12,119 bases of DNA from SZUA-365 sp034002405. Its GTDB lineage: Bacteria; Bacteroidota; Ignavibacteria; SZUA-365. Below the pieces are notes generated by a model. The model was not told the DNA's origin. It did not search any database and saw only the letters and a program-made list of their open reading frames with translations. Position numbers and translations under genes: made by a program. This document shows positions 1 to 7,187 of the stretch, piece after piece. How positions within the stretch are numbered: the stretch's first letter is position 1; the number at the start of each line of letters is the position of its first letter. Where the stretch lies: positions 1 through 12,119 of the forward strand of contig JAVFAS010000081.1 of NCBI GenBank assembly GCA_034002405.1, in the 5' to 3' direction.

Positions 1-93
1 TGATGAAGGTGTTCCGGGTGGGGTGAGAAGGCTTGGCAAACTTGATCACAAGGTGATTTCTGTGCAGATTGGCGTGACAGACGATCCGGTATT

Positions 94-1353
94 ATGATAA
101 CACTGATCGAAGCCCTGAATTACCGTTGCCTGCGGTGGATTTCCCGTCCGCTTTCGGGCTTCAATGTCCTCGTCGGTCCGAATGCTTCGGGAAAGACAAC
201 ATTCCTCGATGTCATCGGCTTTCTTCGGGATGTCAGCGGCGAGGGCCTCGAGCACGCACTGCTCATGCGATCGACGAATCCGGAAGACCTGCTCTTCCGC
301 AGGCAGGGAGATTCGTTCGAACTGGCCGTGGAGGCGCTGATCCCGGAGGAACTGCGTGCAAGGACGGCGGTGCCCGAGTACAGTATCGCCCGATACGAGA
401 TTGCCATCGGTTTCGACGAGACCCTCCGGCAGTTCGAATTCAAGGGCGAGAAATTTCTGATTAAGGAAAATTCGCAGCCGACAGGACAGATGCGCTGCGA
501 CTTTCCGGAGAATGTCCCCTCTCCGGGCACCATCATGACAACCAAAGGAGGGAAGGGATACAAGCTTGTCATCAGCAAGGCCCCCGGCGGCAATGACACG
601 TTCCATGATGAAACCCGGAGTCGTACCGACAAGCGCTGGATCCCCGCTTTCAAGCTTGGCTCGCAGCGCTCGGCGCTTGGAAACCTGCCCGCGGATGACA
701 GCGCGTTCCCCGTGGCAAACTGGTTCCGGGAATTCCTTGGTGCGGGTGTCCAGCAGTTCGTGCTGAATAGCCTGCAGATTCGCAAGCCGAGTCCTCCGAC
801 AAAGGTGAAGGGCTTTCTGCCGGACGGATCCAACTTGCCTTGGGTGATCGACCGGCTGCGCAACGATTCTCACGAGAAATACAAAGCATGGATCGCCCAT
901 TTGCGGACAGCGCTTCCGGACCTGGAGGGAATCAGCACCATCGAACGACCGGAGGACAAGCATCGATATCTTGTCTATGAATATTCCGGTGGGTTTGCCA
1001 TCCCTTCATGGCTTGTCTCCGACGGGACGCTGCGTTTGACCGCGCTCACGCTACCAGCGTATCTGCCGCGTATCGATGGAATGTACCTTGTCGAGGAGCC
1101 CGAGAATGGGATCCATCCAGGCGCCGTCGCGGCGGTGTATGATTCACTTTCGTCGGTATATGACGCGCAAGTGTTGCTCGCCTCTCATTCTCCCGTGGTG
1201 CTCAATGCCGCACGTCCATCCGATATCCTCTGTTTCGCGAAAAATGATGACGGTGCGACCGATATCGTTCGTGGCGACGAACATCCGCGTCTGCGTGAGT
1301 GGCAGGGTGAGGTGAAACTCGGGACGCTGCTCGCCGCGGGAGTGCTTGGATGA
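94..1353 (+). CDS. AAA_21/ABC-type ATPase, probable defence ATPase
   Basis: A 419-residue soluble P-loop ATPase of the RecF/OLD-like AAA_21 group. Seen: Walker A GPNASGKT at residues 28-35, preceded by the usual FNVLVG strand; an ABC-signature-like SDGTLRLTAL at 309-318; Walker B plus catalytic glutamates YLVEEPENGIHP at 331-342; and an H-loop, LLASHSPVVL, with His365. The middle (about 100-300) is the variable insertion region of these proteins, and the length is usual for AAA_21 single-domain members. It lacks the fused C-terminal Toprim domain of OLD nucleases; instead a separate 204-residue gene overlaps its stop by 4 bp (ATGA), which implies translational coupling and a joint complex. 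The ATG at 94 is the natural start because Walker A follows at the normal distance, although its Shine-Dalgarno is poor. By analogy such ATPases act as dimeric sensors or clamps that control an effector nuclease. That role is inference; the ATPase fold is near certain. Confidence 0.9.
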   Translation: MITLIEALNYRCLRWISRPLSGFNVLVGPNASGKTTFLDVIGFLRDVSGEGLEHALLMRSTNPEDLLFRRQGDSFELAVEALIPEELRARTAVPEYSIARYEIAIGFDETLRQFEFKGEKFLIKENSQPTGQMRCDFPENVPSPGTIMTTKGGKGYKLVISKAPGGNDTFHDETRSRTDKRWIPAFKLGSQRSALGNLPADDSAFPVANWFREFLGAGVQQFVLNSLQIRKPSPPTKVKGFLPDGSNLPWVIDRLRNDSHEKYKAWIAHLRTALPDLEGISTIERPEDKHRYLVYEYSGGFAIPSWLVSDGTLRLTALTLPAYLPRIDGMYLVEEPENGIHPGAVAAVYDSLSSVYDAQVLLASHSPVVLNAARPSDILCFAKNDDGATDIVRGDEHPRLREWQGEVKLGTLLAAGVLG

Positions 1354-1964
1354 AGGATTTGGTCATCCTCTGCGCGGACAAGGACATGGAATTCGGACTA
1401 CGGGGCCTGCTGTCCCGCCCCGCCTCCGTCGGCATCCGCTCGATATCATTCGACATCTTTGTGGAAACCGAACATGATCCGGCATGCGCACGTCGTGGTG
1501 TTGCCTTTCTCCGTATGTATTCCCTGCAATACCAGAATGCACTGCTTCTTTTCGACTTGAGCGGTAGCGGGAGGGATACGAGCAACCGGGTGGAACTTCA
1601 GCGGGAACTGAATGAGGGACTCGCGCAGTCGGGCTGGGAACAGAGGGCAGCTACCATTGTGATCGATCCCGAGCTTGAGGCGTGGGTCTGGAGTGACTCG
1701 CCGCATGTCGACAGGGTTGTCGGATGGACGGACAACCAAGCATCGCTCAGGGAATGGCTCAGGGAGCAGCGCTGGTTGCCGGACGGTGAGTCCAAACCGC
1801 CCAATCCGAAAGAAGCATTCGAAGCCGCGTTGAGGAAATGCGGGACGCCACGGAGTGCGTCACTCTACCAGGAACTTGGAAAATCCGTGGGTGTCAGCAG
1901 GTGCACCGATGCCGCATATCACGAGTTGCTGACGCACCTTCGTGCGTGGTTCCCGGCGGAGTAG
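1350..1964 (+). CDS. Toprim-like acidic-motif partner of the ATPase (putative effector)
   Basis: A 204-residue soluble protein, not assigned to a named family with certainty. Seen: an N-terminal hydrophobic strand followed by ADKDMEFGLRGLL (Asp10, Asp12, Glu14), then FDLSGSGRD (Asp69, Asp76), then a strand ending IDPELEAWVWSD (Asp106, Glu108, Glu110, Asp116). Glu after strand 1, Asp after a hydrophobic strand and an E-x-W-x3-D block is the layout I associate with Toprim-like proteins such as DUF4276 and RloB, hence the call. The second acid of a canonical DxD is Ser71 here, which weakens a nuclease claim. The start overlaps the ATPase stop by 4 bp, with GGGAG about 10 bp upstream. I recall, unverified, that this type recurs beside a roughly 400-residue ATPase in many bacteria, possibly as a component of methylation-associated defence loci. 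No methylase or other partner is present here. Real gene: high confidence. Function: low. Confidence 0.82.
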   Translation: MKDLVILCADKDMEFGLRGLLSRPASVGIRSISFDIFVETEHDPACARRGVAFLRMYSLQYQNALLLFDLSGSGRDTSNRVELQRELNEGLAQSGWEQRAATIVIDPELEAWVWSDSPHVDRVVGWTDNQASLREWLREQRWLPDGESKPPNPKEAFEAALRKCGTPRSASLYQELGKSVGVSRCTDAAYHELLTHLRAWFPAE

Positions 1965-2007
1965 GATTCGCTCGATCCGATGTTCCACCTGGTGAGGATT
2001 CACGGAA

Positions 2008-2241
2008 ATGAATACACTACGCCACCTCCGGGATCGCAGGGCGTTCCTGCTGACGGCTTCCGTCCTTGGCGTTCTCCTCGTGAATATCCCCTTCCTCTAC
2101 ATCGCGACCTTCGAGATGGAGATCTACCGCGAGGCCATGGCGAACAGCCTCGCGTTGATTTTCATCGGGGAGGCATTGTTCTGCTTTCTTTGGTATCTTT
2201 CGTCCGACAGACATTCCCATCCGAGAGACGGTCGTGAGTAA
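2008..2241 (+). CDS. Small two-helix membrane protein, unknown function
   Basis: A 77-residue hypothetical protein. A basic N-terminus (RHLRDRR) precedes a hydrophobic helix at about 12-33; a short polar loop (FEMEIYREAMAN) leads to a second helix at about 46-65, and the tail is polar and charged. This predicts an inner-membrane hairpin with both ends in the cytoplasm under the positive-inside rule. It starts 43 bp after the Toprim-like gene, and its last 8 bp overlap the GTG start of the nucleotidyltransferase-partner gene, so the two are probably co-translated. The overlapping plus-strand frame starting at 1980 is proline/arginine-rich without hydrophobic structure and is less likely to be coding. 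I recognise no family. The hydrophobic pattern and the overlap are the only support, so coding status is probable, not certain. Confidence 0.6.
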   Translation: MNTLRHLRDRRAFLLTASVLGVLLVNIPFLYIATFEMEIYREAMANSLALIFIGEALFCFLWYLSSDRHSHPRDGRE

Positions 2242-2650
2242 CAGCGCGGAAATTCGCTGGCACCAGCGATTCGAAAACTTCCACAAGGCCACAAGGTTGC
2301 TCGCCGCTGCATGCGAACAGGAGGAGTATTCCGATCTCGAACGTGCCGGCCTGGTGCAGACCTTCGAATTCTCCTTCGAACTCGCATGGAATACGCTCAA
2401 GGATCTGCTGTTCCATGAGGGCCACGATCCGCGTACGCCGCGGGAAACCATACGTGCGGCGTTCACGGCCGGATACCTCACCGAGGCCGAAACCGCCACG
2501 GCGCTTGACGCCCTCGATAAACGCAACCTGCTCAGTCACAGTTATGACGAAGCGACGGCCGAGGAGGCGGTGAAACTCATTCGCGGGCAGTACGCTCCAA
2601 TGCTGTTGGCGTTGCATGCCCGACTCGAGGAGAGGCGGACGACGCAATGA
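2234..2650 (+). CDS. HI0074-like nucleotidyltransferase partner (HEPN-related)
   Basis: A 138-residue all-helical protein of the nucleotidyltransferase substrate-binding family (HI0074 type, related to HEPN and HepT). Diagnostic blocks: VQTFEFSFELAWNTLKDLL at 41-59; the RTPRETIRAAF-TAGYL block at 67-82; and DKRNLLSHSYDEATAEE at 95-111. The last carries R97-x4-H102-x-Y104, the same spacing as the RX4HXY motif of HepT toxins, where the Tyr is AMPylated by the partner MntA. The start is GTG at 2234; no ATG lies in the N-terminal region, and GAGAG sits just upstream. The gene overlaps the small membrane protein before it by 8 bp and the nucleotidyltransferase after it by 4 bp. Family membership is clear. 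Whether it is an RNase toxin like HepT or a substrate-binding subunit like HI0074 is open; the sequence looks closer to HI0074. Confidence 0.9.
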   Translation: MSNSAEIRWHQRFENFHKATRLLAAACEQEEYSDLERAGLVQTFEFSFELAWNTLKDLLFHEGHDPRTPRETIRAAFTAGYLTEAETATALDALDKRNLLSHSYDEATAEEAVKLIRGQYAPMLLALHARLEERRTTQ

Positions 2651-2967
2651 TCGACGGCATCGACGCGAAATGGAGCACGATGATCATCAGCATCCTGCGT
2701 TCCCATGCGGGTGTCGAGAAGGCGGTGCTGTTTGGTTCTCGCGCGATGGGGACCTTCTCCCCCGAATCGGACATCGACATCTGTCTTTTCGGTGAATCCC
2801 TCACTCTGACCGACCAGGCCAGACTGGCCAGAGTATTCGAGGAGCTTCCGATTCCCCAGCGTGTGGACGTCCTTCGGTATCACGCCATCATGAATGATGC
2901 ACTCCGCGCGCATGTCGACCGCGAGGGGAAACTGCTGTATTCCACTTCCGTGCAACATTCAAACTGA
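2647..2967 (+). CDS. Minimal nucleotidyltransferase (MNT domain, HI0073/MntA-like)
   Basis: A 106-residue Pol-beta-fold nucleotidyltransferase. Seen: the helix-turn signature GSRAMGTFSPESDIDICLFG at 30-49, with Gly30-Ser31 binding the triphosphate and Asp42/Asp44 as metal ligands, and a third acidic residue Asp74 in QRVDVLRY. This is the full catalytic triad, so activity is expected. In the MntA family the enzyme transfers AMP from ATP to a Tyr on its HEPN partner and neutralises it. Here the partner lies immediately upstream with a 4-bp ATGA overlap, so the order is partner first, enzyme second. A good GGAGAGG Shine-Dalgarno lies inside the end of the upstream gene. The length is typical for the family. 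The alternative is the HI0073/HI0074 pair, whose substrate is not established. Confidence 0.9.
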   Translation: MIDGIDAKWSTMIISILRSHAGVEKAVLFGSRAMGTFSPESDIDICLFGESLTLTDQARLARVFEELPIPQRVDVLRYHAIMNDALRAHVDREGKLLYSTSVQHSN

Positions 2968-2976
2968 AACCTGATC

Positions 2977-3804
2977 ATGTCACCTCTTGCATGGTCCCCC
3001 TCCTTCAGCGAAACCGAATGGGATCAATCCCTCAACGCCCGCCTCGACGCGCTGGCATTCGATGTGATCGTCGAGGAACCGCGCACGGCGGTGGAGAATC
3101 TCGCGCTGGACGAGACGCTGCTGTACGCGGTGGCGGCAGGGCGGCGGGGACCGACGTTCTGGATGTGGGACTGGTCCGAACGCGCGGTCATTCTCGGCTC
3201 GTACCAGAGCGTCGCCGCGGAGTTCGACCCGGCGGTGGCGAAGCGCGAGAGCTTTGGTTTCGCGCGCCGCGTGAGCGGGGGCGGAGCGATGGTGGTCGAA
3301 CCCGGCCGCACGATCACCTATTCTCTCATCGTGCCGGAGTCGGTGGTGGAGGGTCTTTCCTTCCGGCAGTCCTTCGCTTTTCTCGACATGTGGGTGATCC
3401 GCGCGCTGCGGGGACTCGGCATTCCCGCCACCTACCGTCCGATCAACGACATCGTTTCCCCGGTCGCGAAAATCGGCGGCGCGGCGCAATGCCGACGCCG
3501 TCGCACGGTGTTGCATCATGTGACCATGGCGTATTCTCTCGACGGCGCGATGATGTGGGAGCTGCTGCGCCTCGACGCGGCCCGCACCTCGGAGAAGGCC
3601 GTTCCCAGCGCGGTGAAAAAAGTGAGTCCGTTGTCCGATTATACACAACTTCCCCAGCCCGTCCTTCGCGAACGCCTCGCCGCCGCCTTCGCGGGCATGT
3701 ACGCGACGTCGCCATCCGCCATCACGCCGGAGGAATGGGGGGACGCCCGCGACCGCATCGCGGAGAAATTCGCCACGAGGGAGTGGCGGTGTCGGGTGGA
3801 GTAG
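2977..3804 (+). CDS. lplA: Lipoate-protein ligase A family protein
   Basis: A 275-residue member of the BPL/LplA/LipB fold family. These enzymes attach lipoate (or octanoate) to the lipoyl lysine of E2 subunits and of the glycine cleavage H protein in the cytoplasm. Seen: ENLALDETLL at 40-49; VILGSYQSV at 71-79 (the usual GxxQ region); RRVSGGGAMVVEPG at 97-110, the substrate-binding RRxSGGG loop; and INDIVSPVAKIGGAAQCRRR at 156-175 with the conserved Lys165, followed by LHHVTMAYSLD at 179-189. All key positions are present, so it should be active. It starts 9 bp after the nucleotidyltransferase gene with no clear Shine-Dalgarno, and it may be a downstream passenger of that operon. It is one of the short family members and shows no sign of the extra C-terminal domain of E. 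coli LplA. Octanoyl or lipoyl amidotransferases of the LipM/LipL type are look-alikes that cannot be excluded. Confidence 0.85.
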   Translation: MSPLAWSPSFSETEWDQSLNARLDALAFDVIVEEPRTAVENLALDETLLYAVAAGRRGPTFWMWDWSERAVILGSYQSVAAEFDPAVAKRESFGFARRVSGGGAMVVEPGRTITYSLIVPESVVEGLSFRQSFAFLDMWVIRALRGLGIPATYRPINDIVSPVAKIGGAAQCRRRRTVLHHVTMAYSLDGAMMWELLRLDAARTSEKAVPSAVKKVSPLSDYTQLPQPVLRERLAAAFAGMYATSPSAITPEEWGDARDRIAEKFATREWRCRVE

Positions 3805-3853
3805 CGGAGCACGAACTCAAGCCCCTGCCTTGTCTTTATTACCTCTCCCCCAA

Positions 3854-3878
3854 CCCCCTCTCCTTAAAGGAGAGGGGG
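3854..3878. repeat. C/G-rich palindrome, copy 1
   Basis: A perfect inverted repeat. The arm CCCCCTCTCCTT (3854-3865), a central A, and the arm AAGGAGAGGGGG (3867-3878) can form a 12-bp stem. It lies 49 bp after the lplA stop, between convergent operons. No T-tract follows, so it is not a classic intrinsic terminator, although it could halt RNA 3'-end trimming. Its centre reads CTTAAAG, the reverse complement of copy 2, so the two copies are in opposite orientation. I infer a dispersed intergenic element of REP/MITE-like character, because a further copy starts at the right edge of the window. Confidence 0.8.
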
Positions 3879-3915
3879 CTTTCGCTCCATCCAAAGACCG
3901 TGGAAAATCCCTCCA

Positions 3916-3942
3916 CCCCCCTCTCCTTTAAGGAGAGGGGGG
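3916..3942. repeat. C/G-rich palindrome, copy 2 (inverted relative to copy 1)
   Basis: A perfect inverted repeat with 13-base arms (3916-3928 and 3930-3942) around a central T. The arm is CCCCCCTCTCCTT. Read on the minus strand it has the same core, CTCCTTAAAGGAG, as copy 1, and it is preceded there by CCCCCCTG. It lies downstream of czcA on the minus strand, so in RNA from either direction it would be the last strong structure. As with copy 1, no U-tract follows. Confidence 0.8.
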
Positions 3943-3985
3943 CAGGGGGGAGCGGTAATTATAACAGCGCAGGGGGGAGCGGTAA
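3942..3985. repeat. 17-bp direct repeat next to the palindrome
   Basis: GCAGGGGGGAGCGGTAA occurs at 3942-3958 and again, identical, at 3969-3985; the start-to-start distance is 27 bp. The first copy abuts the end of palindrome 2, so the tail of the palindromic element has been partly duplicated. The stretch that follows (3986-4018) contains a short dyad, ACGCT(GCGG)AGCGT, at 3991-4004 and reads as degenerate repeat-derived sequence; no gene is seen there. Confidence 0.75.
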
Positions 3986-4038
3986 CGAGAACGCTGCGGA
4001 GCGTAGCGGTAGCTGAACGACCGGAAGGGAGAGAGAAA

Positions 4039-7000
4039 TCACGGCACGTTCTCCCAGAACTTCCGGGGAAGCACGATGCGCTTCATGCATTCGAGGGGAC
4101 CGAGTTCGGGGTTGAGACGACGCTCGATCCAGGCGTAGATCGTCGGGAGTACGAGCAGCGTCAGCAGCGTGGAGGTGAACAGTCCGCCGATGACCACGGT
4201 GGCGAGCGGACGTTGCACTTCACTGCCTTGTGACGTGTTGAGTGCCATGGGGAAGAAGCCCAGCGAGGCGACGAGTGCCGTCATGAGTACCGGACGCAAG
4301 CGGTCGACCGCGCCTTCGACCACGGCCTCATCGAGATCGCGAATCTCGTGCCGCTTGTGATTGAGATGTTCGACGAGAACCACACCGTTCAGTACCGCGA
4401 CGCCGAACAGGGCGATGAAGCCGATCGCACTGGTGACGGAGATATTGAGGCCGCGGAGGAACAGCAGCACGATGCCGCCGGACAGCGCGAACGGCAGGTT
4501 GGTGAGAATGAGCAACGAGTTGCGCAGGTTGCCGAACATGGTGAAGAGCAGCAGATAGATGATCAGCAGAGCGAGCGGTACGACGAGATACAAGCGCGCC
4601 ATCGCGCGCTGCTGGTTCTCGAATTGTCCGCCATACACGAGATAATACCCCGCGGGCAGCGCGATGGCGGCGTCGACCTTCGTCCGCAATTCCTCGACAT
4701 AGCTGCCGACATCCCGTCCTTCGAGATTGACACCGACGACGATGCGGCGCTGTCCCTGCTCGCGGCTGATCTGTACCGGTCCTTCCACGGCCTCGATGTC
4801 GGCGAGCTGCGAGAGCGGCAGCCGGCTTCCGTCGGGCAGCGACACGAGAAGGCCGCGGATGGCCGTGATGTCGTTCCGACTCTCCGCCGTGTAGCGTACG
4901 ACGACGTCCACCCGGCGTGTGCCTTCGTAGACCTCCGTGGCGGTGCGTCCGCCGATGGCGGTTTCAATGACATCCTGCACATCCGCGACATTGAGTCCGT
5001 ACCGCGCGACCTTTCCGCGGTGGATCGTGATATCGAGATAGGTCTGGCCCGCGACCTGTTCGACCATGACACTTCCGGTACCGGGGATGTCCTGAACCAG
5101 ACGCTCGATCTCCGCGGCACGCCGCCGCAGCACCTCGAAATCCTCACCGAAGATCTTGATGGCCACATCGCTTTTCACGCCTGCCACGAGTTCGTCGACA
5201 CGCATCGCGATCGGTTGCGTCAGACCGAAGTTGATGTCCGGGAAGCGCGAGACGATCGCGACGAGTTCCTTTTCGATATCGGCCTTCGATACGCCATCCC
5301 GCCATTCCTCGCGCGGCTTGAGCATGACGAAGCCGTCGGTTTCATGCAGTCCCATGTAATCATTCGCGAGATCGGGGCGTCCGGTCTTGAACACCACGGT
5401 ACGCACCTCCGGGATGCGCAGGATTTCCTTCTGGATTGTATTCCCTTGCGCGACGGACTCGCTCAATGCGACGCTGGGCAGTCGCTTGATCTCGATGAGA
5501 AAGGAACCTTCGTCGAGTTCGGGCAGGAATTCCGTGCCCATCAGCGGCACGAGCGACAGCGAGGCCACGAGCACGGCCAATGCGGCGATGACCGTTTTCG
5601 CGGTGTTGGCCAGAGACCATCGTAGGGCGCGGCGGTACCGGGGCGCGAGCCAACGGATGACGATGTTTTCCTTCGGATTTCGCGAGACCTTCAGGAACCA
5701 GGTGGAGACCACCGGGACGAAGGTGAATATCAGAATAAGGGATCCGAGTATCGCGAACCCGACGGCGAAGGCCATCGGGGTGAACATCTTTCCTTCCATT
5801 CCCTTGAAGGTGAGAATGGGCACGTAGACCATGATGATGATGATCACGCCGAAGGTGATGGGTCGCGCGACTTCCTTGGCGCTGTCGCCGATGAGCCGCA
5901 CGGGGTCCTTGTCCGCGTTTTTCTTGTCGCGCATGTGGCGCACGAAGTTGTCGACGAGCACCACCGCGCCGTCGACGATCATGCCGAAATCGAGCGCACC
6001 GAGCGACATCAAGTTGGCGGAGAGTCCGAGCTGATCCATCCCGATGAAGGTGAAAAGCATCGACAGGGGAATGACCAGCGCGACGATCATCGCGGCCCGC
6101 CAGTTGCCGAGGAAGAAAAAGAGCACGATGATGACAAGAATGCCACCTTCGATCAGATTGGTCTGCACGGTGCGGATGGTGTTGTTGACCAGTTCGGTCT
6201 GGTCGTAGAACGATTCGATACGCACGCCGGGCGGGAGCGATTTGTTGACGTCCTTCACCTTCCGTTCGACACGGGTGATGACCTCGCGGCTGTTCTGGCC
6301 CTTCAGCATCATGATGATGCCGGTGACGACCTCGCCCTCGTCGTCCTTCGTCACCGCGCCGGCGCGGACTTCCGGCCCGACCGTGACGGCGGCGACCTGA
6401 CGGATGAAGACCGGAACATGGCCGACGGTCTTGACCACGATATCGCCGAGCTCCGCGGGTGCGGTGATCAGGCCCATGCCGCGGATGATGAATGCCTCGC
6501 CGTTGTGCTCGATGAAGCTGCCGCCGGCCACGGCATTGTTGCGTTCGACCGCGGTGAACACGTCGGCAACACTCAGATCGTAGGCACGGAGGCGGTCGGG
6601 ATCGGTAAGGATCTGGTACTGCTTGACAAAACCTCCGAAGCTGTTGACCTCGGTCACGCCGGGAATGGTTTTCAGCTGCGGCTTGATGATCCATTCCTGG
6701 ATGCTGCGCAGTTCCATCGGCGTGTACCCGTCGCCCGCGACGACGTACTGGTAGATTTCACCCAGGGCGGTGGATACCGGTCCGAGCACGGGCTGCTTGA
6801 CACCCGCGGGAAGCTCGGATCGAATGTTCGACAGGCGTTCGGAGATGAGTTGCCGCGCGAAGTAGGTGTCCATCCCGTCCTCGAACACCACGGTCACGAC
6901 GCTGAGGCCGTATTTCGAAATCGAACGCACTTCCATCACGTCGGGAATGCCGTTCATCGCGTTTTCGATCGGGAACGTGACGAGACGCTCGACCTCGACC

Positions 7001-7173
7001 GGGGAGATGTTTGGCGCCTCGGTGATGACCTGTACCTGGTTGTTGGTCACGTCGGGGAACGCGTCGATCGGGATGTCCTGCATCGAATAGATGCCCAGAG
7101 CGACGATGGTGAGGACGAAACCGACGACGAACAGACGGTTCTTGAGAACGAAATCGATGATTCTGGCGCTCAT
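4039..7173 (-). CDS. czcA: Heavy-metal efflux RND transporter, CzcA family
   Basis: The inner-membrane proton/metal antiporter of the tripartite efflux system, 1044 residues and full length for HME-RND pumps. Seen: the N-terminal helix after IIDFVLKNRLFVV; the DIPIDAFPDVTNNQVQV segment; two periplasmic porter regions, each followed by a bundle of membrane helices (about 340-530 and 865-1020); and the TM4 proton-relay block DFGMIVDGAVVLVDN with Asp395, Asp401 and Asp408. In CzcA of Cupriavidus the third position is Glu, so this protein has E to D. The motif points to the Zn/Co/Cd/Ni-type branch and away from Cu/Ag CusA. I chose ATG 7173 because GGAG lies 6 bp upstream. A GTG at 7188-7186 overlapping the czcB stop would add five residues. 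It is the last gene of the minus-strand operon, 14 bp after czcB. The exact metal cannot be read from the sequence. Confidence 0.95.
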   Translation of the reverse strand: MSARIIDFVLKNRLFVVGFVLTIVALGIYSMQDIPIDAFPDVTNNQVQVITEAPNISPVEVERLVTFPIENAMNGIPDVMEVRSISKYGLSVVTVVFEDGMDTYFARQLISERLSNIRSELPAGVKQPVLGPVSTALGEIYQYVVAGDGYTPMELRSIQEWIIKPQLKTIPGVTEVNSFGGFVKQYQILTDPDRLRAYDLSVADVFTAVERNNAVAGGSFIEHNGEAFIIRGMGLITAPAELGDIVVKTVGHVPVFIRQVAAVTVGPEVRAGAVTKDDEGEVVTGIIMMLKGQNSREVITRVERKVKDVNKSLPPGVRIESFYDQTELVNNTIRTVQTNLIEGGILVIIVLFFFLGNWRAAMIVALVIPLSMLFTFIGMDQLGLSANLMSLGALDFGMIVDGAVVLVDNFVRHMRDKKNADKDPVRLIGDSAKEVARPITFGVIIIIMVYVPILTFKGMEGKMFTPMAFAVGFAILGSLILIFTFVPVVSTWFLKVSRNPKENIVIRWLAPRYRRALRWSLANTAKTVIAALAVLVASLSLVPLMGTEFLPELDEGSFLIEIKRLPSVALSESVAQGNTIQKEILRIPEVRTVVFKTGRPDLANDYMGLHETDGFVMLKPREEWRDGVSKADIEKELVAIVSRFPDINFGLTQPIAMRVDELVAGVKSDVAIKIFGEDFEVLRRRAAEIERLVQDIPGTGSVMVEQVAGQTYLDITIHRGKVARYGLNVADVQDVIETAIGGRTATEVYEGTRRVDVVVRYTAESRNDITAIRGLLVSLPDGSRLPLSQLADIEAVEGPVQISREQGQRRIVVGVNLEGRDVGSYVEELRTKVDAAIALPAGYYLVYGGQFENQQRAMARLYLVVPLALLIIYLLLFTMFGNLRNSLLILTNLPFALSGGIVLLFLRGLNISVTSAIGFIALFGVAVLNGVVLVEHLNHKRHEIRDLDEAVVEGAVDRLRPVLMTALVASLGFFPMALNTSQGSEVQRPLATVVIGGLFTSTLLTLLVLPTIYAWIERRLNPELGPLECMKRIVLPRKFWENVP

Positions 7174-7187
7174 GACATTCTCCGCCA

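Noticed and set aside
45..57. A small dyad ATCAC-AAG-GTGAT upstream of the ATPase gene as an operator.
   Set aside because: The 5-bp arms are within chance expectation, and no matching regulator or promoter elements are visible.
1980..2237. An 85-codon frame overlapping the small membrane protein.
   Set aside because: It has a Pro/Arg-rich composition and no helix pattern. The overlapping frame at 2008 has two clean hydrophobic helices and couples to the next gene.
2991..4016. A 341-codon frame overlapping lplA and running into the palindromes.
   Set aside because: Its Arg/Gly/Pro-rich product matches an out-of-frame reading of lplA, and its tail is only translated repeat DNA.
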